From Bacteroidota bacterium (GTDB lineage Bacteria > Bacteroidota > Bacteroidia > SXHM01), in the NCBI GenBank assembly GCA_005773695.1, contig SXHM01000262.1:1-5878 (forward strand): 5,878 bases of DNA. Direction: 5' to 3'. The position numbers and the translations under genes were made by a program. A model generated the notes under the pieces. It was given only the letters and a program-made list of their open reading frames with translations, did not search any database and had not been told where the DNA came from. Shown here piece by piece: positions 5,224 through 5,878 of this stretch (position 1 is its first letter; each line of letters opens with the position of its first letter).

Positions 5224-5878
5224 ATGGGAGATATAAAATTCGGAACCGATGGCTGGCGTGCCATTATCGCCAAAGAATTTACTGTTGATAATGTTGCGCG
5301 TGTTGCGCAGGCAACAGCAGCTTGGATTATTGCGACCAATAAAAACAAGATAGTTGTTATTGGTCATGATTGTCGGTTTGCTGGCGAACTGTTTGCCGAA
5401 ACCACTGCAAAAGTGATGGCTTCAAACGGTATCAAGGTGTTTCTTGCAAAAGGTTATGTTTCTACTCCAATGGTTTCTTTAGGTGCTTTGAATTACAATG
5501 CCGGTGCAGGTGTAATTATTACAGCAAGCCATAATCCGCCAGTTTACAATGGTTTTAAACTGAAAGGCGGTTATGGCGGTCCTTTGCTGGAAGAAGATAT
5601 TGCTGAAGTGGAGAAATATATACCTGAAATAAACAGCATTGATTTAGAAAGCATTAGCATTGACAGTCTGGTCAACAAAGGCTTACTGGAATATGTTGCT
5701 TTGGATACCTTGTATTGCGAAACACTTGAGAGAAACTTCGACATCAACGCTATTCAAAATTCAAAGTTCAATCTGGCATATGATGCCATGTATGGCTCGG
5801 GACAGAATGTTATAAAACGCCTTTTGCCCGATATCACCTTGCTGCATTGCGAAGAGAATCCTTTGTTTGGTGGTATTC
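5224..5878 (+). CDS. Phosphoglucomutase/phosphomannomutase family protein, N-terminal part
   Basis: The frame opens at ATG 5224 and runs to the right edge without a stop: 218 codons, under half of the family's usual length of about 460-580. Alpha-D-phosphohexomutases interconvert sugar 1- and 6-phosphates through a phosphoserine and supply precursors for nucleotide sugars and polysaccharides, acting in the cytoplasm. The N-terminal substrate-phosphate region KFGTDGWRAII (5-15) and the catalytic loop ITASHNPPVYNGFKLK (99-114), with the phosphorylated Ser at 102, are both present. Domain II begins around NLAYDAMYGSG. The metal-binding DxDxD loop and the sugar-specificity loop are outside the window, so glucose, mannose and glucosamine forms cannot be told apart; phosphoglucomutase or a dual PGM/PMM is most likely. 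No Shine-Dalgarno sequence is seen before the start. The neighbouring divergent glycosyltransferase makes a shared role in glycan synthesis possible but unproven. Confidence 0.92.
   Translation, partial: MGDIKFGTDGWRAIIAKEFTVDNVARVAQATAAWIIATNKNKIVVIGHDCRFAGELFAETTAKVMASNGIKVFLAKGYVSTPMVSLGALNYNAGAGVIITASHNPPVYNGFKLKGGYGGPLLEEDIAEVEKYIPEINSIDLESISIDSLVNKGLLEYVALDTLYCETLERNFDINAIQNSKFNLAYDAMYGSGQNVIKRLLPDITLLHCEENPLFGGI

Noticed and set aside
1..5878. A hidden defence, phage or mobile system
   Set aside because: Nearly all of the window is covered by seven recognised families; no transposase, integrase, reverse transcriptase, nuclease, CRISPR repeats or terminal repeats of an insertion sequence were seen.

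Overview
The window is about 5.9 kb of AT-rich chromosomal DNA that looks like it comes from a member of the Bacteroidota. The reasons are the gene content (a DUF4783 secreted protein next to nadC and rlmH, and an exported M1 peptidase of the type common in that phylum), the lack of Shine-Dalgarno sequences before the starts, and exact matches to the Bacteroidota -7 promoter element TAnnTTTG. I cannot name a genus. All seven genes belong to recognisable families; two run off the window edges.

Left part (1-3286), minus strand: an apparent four-gene transcription unit read right to left. It runs DUF4783 exported protein, nadC (quinolinate phosphoribosyltransferase, NAD biosynthesis), a six-TM YihY/BrkB-family membrane protein, and the N-terminal 347 residues of an exported M1-family metallopeptidase that continues beyond base 1. 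The gaps are 15, 9 and 44 bp, so the first three genes are almost certainly cotranscribed. A good Bacteroidota promoter (TTTG, 17 nt, TACATTTG) lies upstream of the first gene.

Middle (3287-3930): a compact divergent control region of about 100 bp, then rlmH on the plus strand (methyltransferase for 23S rRNA pseudouridine 1915). After rlmH comes a palindromic repeat at 3873-3928. It forms two small hairpins that can refold into one 15-bp stem, and its right arm is also the last codons and stop codon of the next gene.

Right part (3920-5878): a GT4-type glycosyltransferase on the minus strand, convergent with rlmH. A phosphoglucomutase/phosphomannomutase on the plus strand diverges from it and is cut by the right edge after 218 codons. 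The hexose-phosphate mutase and the glycosyltransferase could both serve glycan synthesis, but nothing here shows the product.

I see no mobile-element genes, CRISPR array, tRNA, rRNA, toxin-antitoxin or defence genes. This is mostly an ordinary housekeeping region. The features most worth a second look are the repeat that supplies a gene's stop codon, the compact divergent promoter region and the DUF4783 protein of unknown role.
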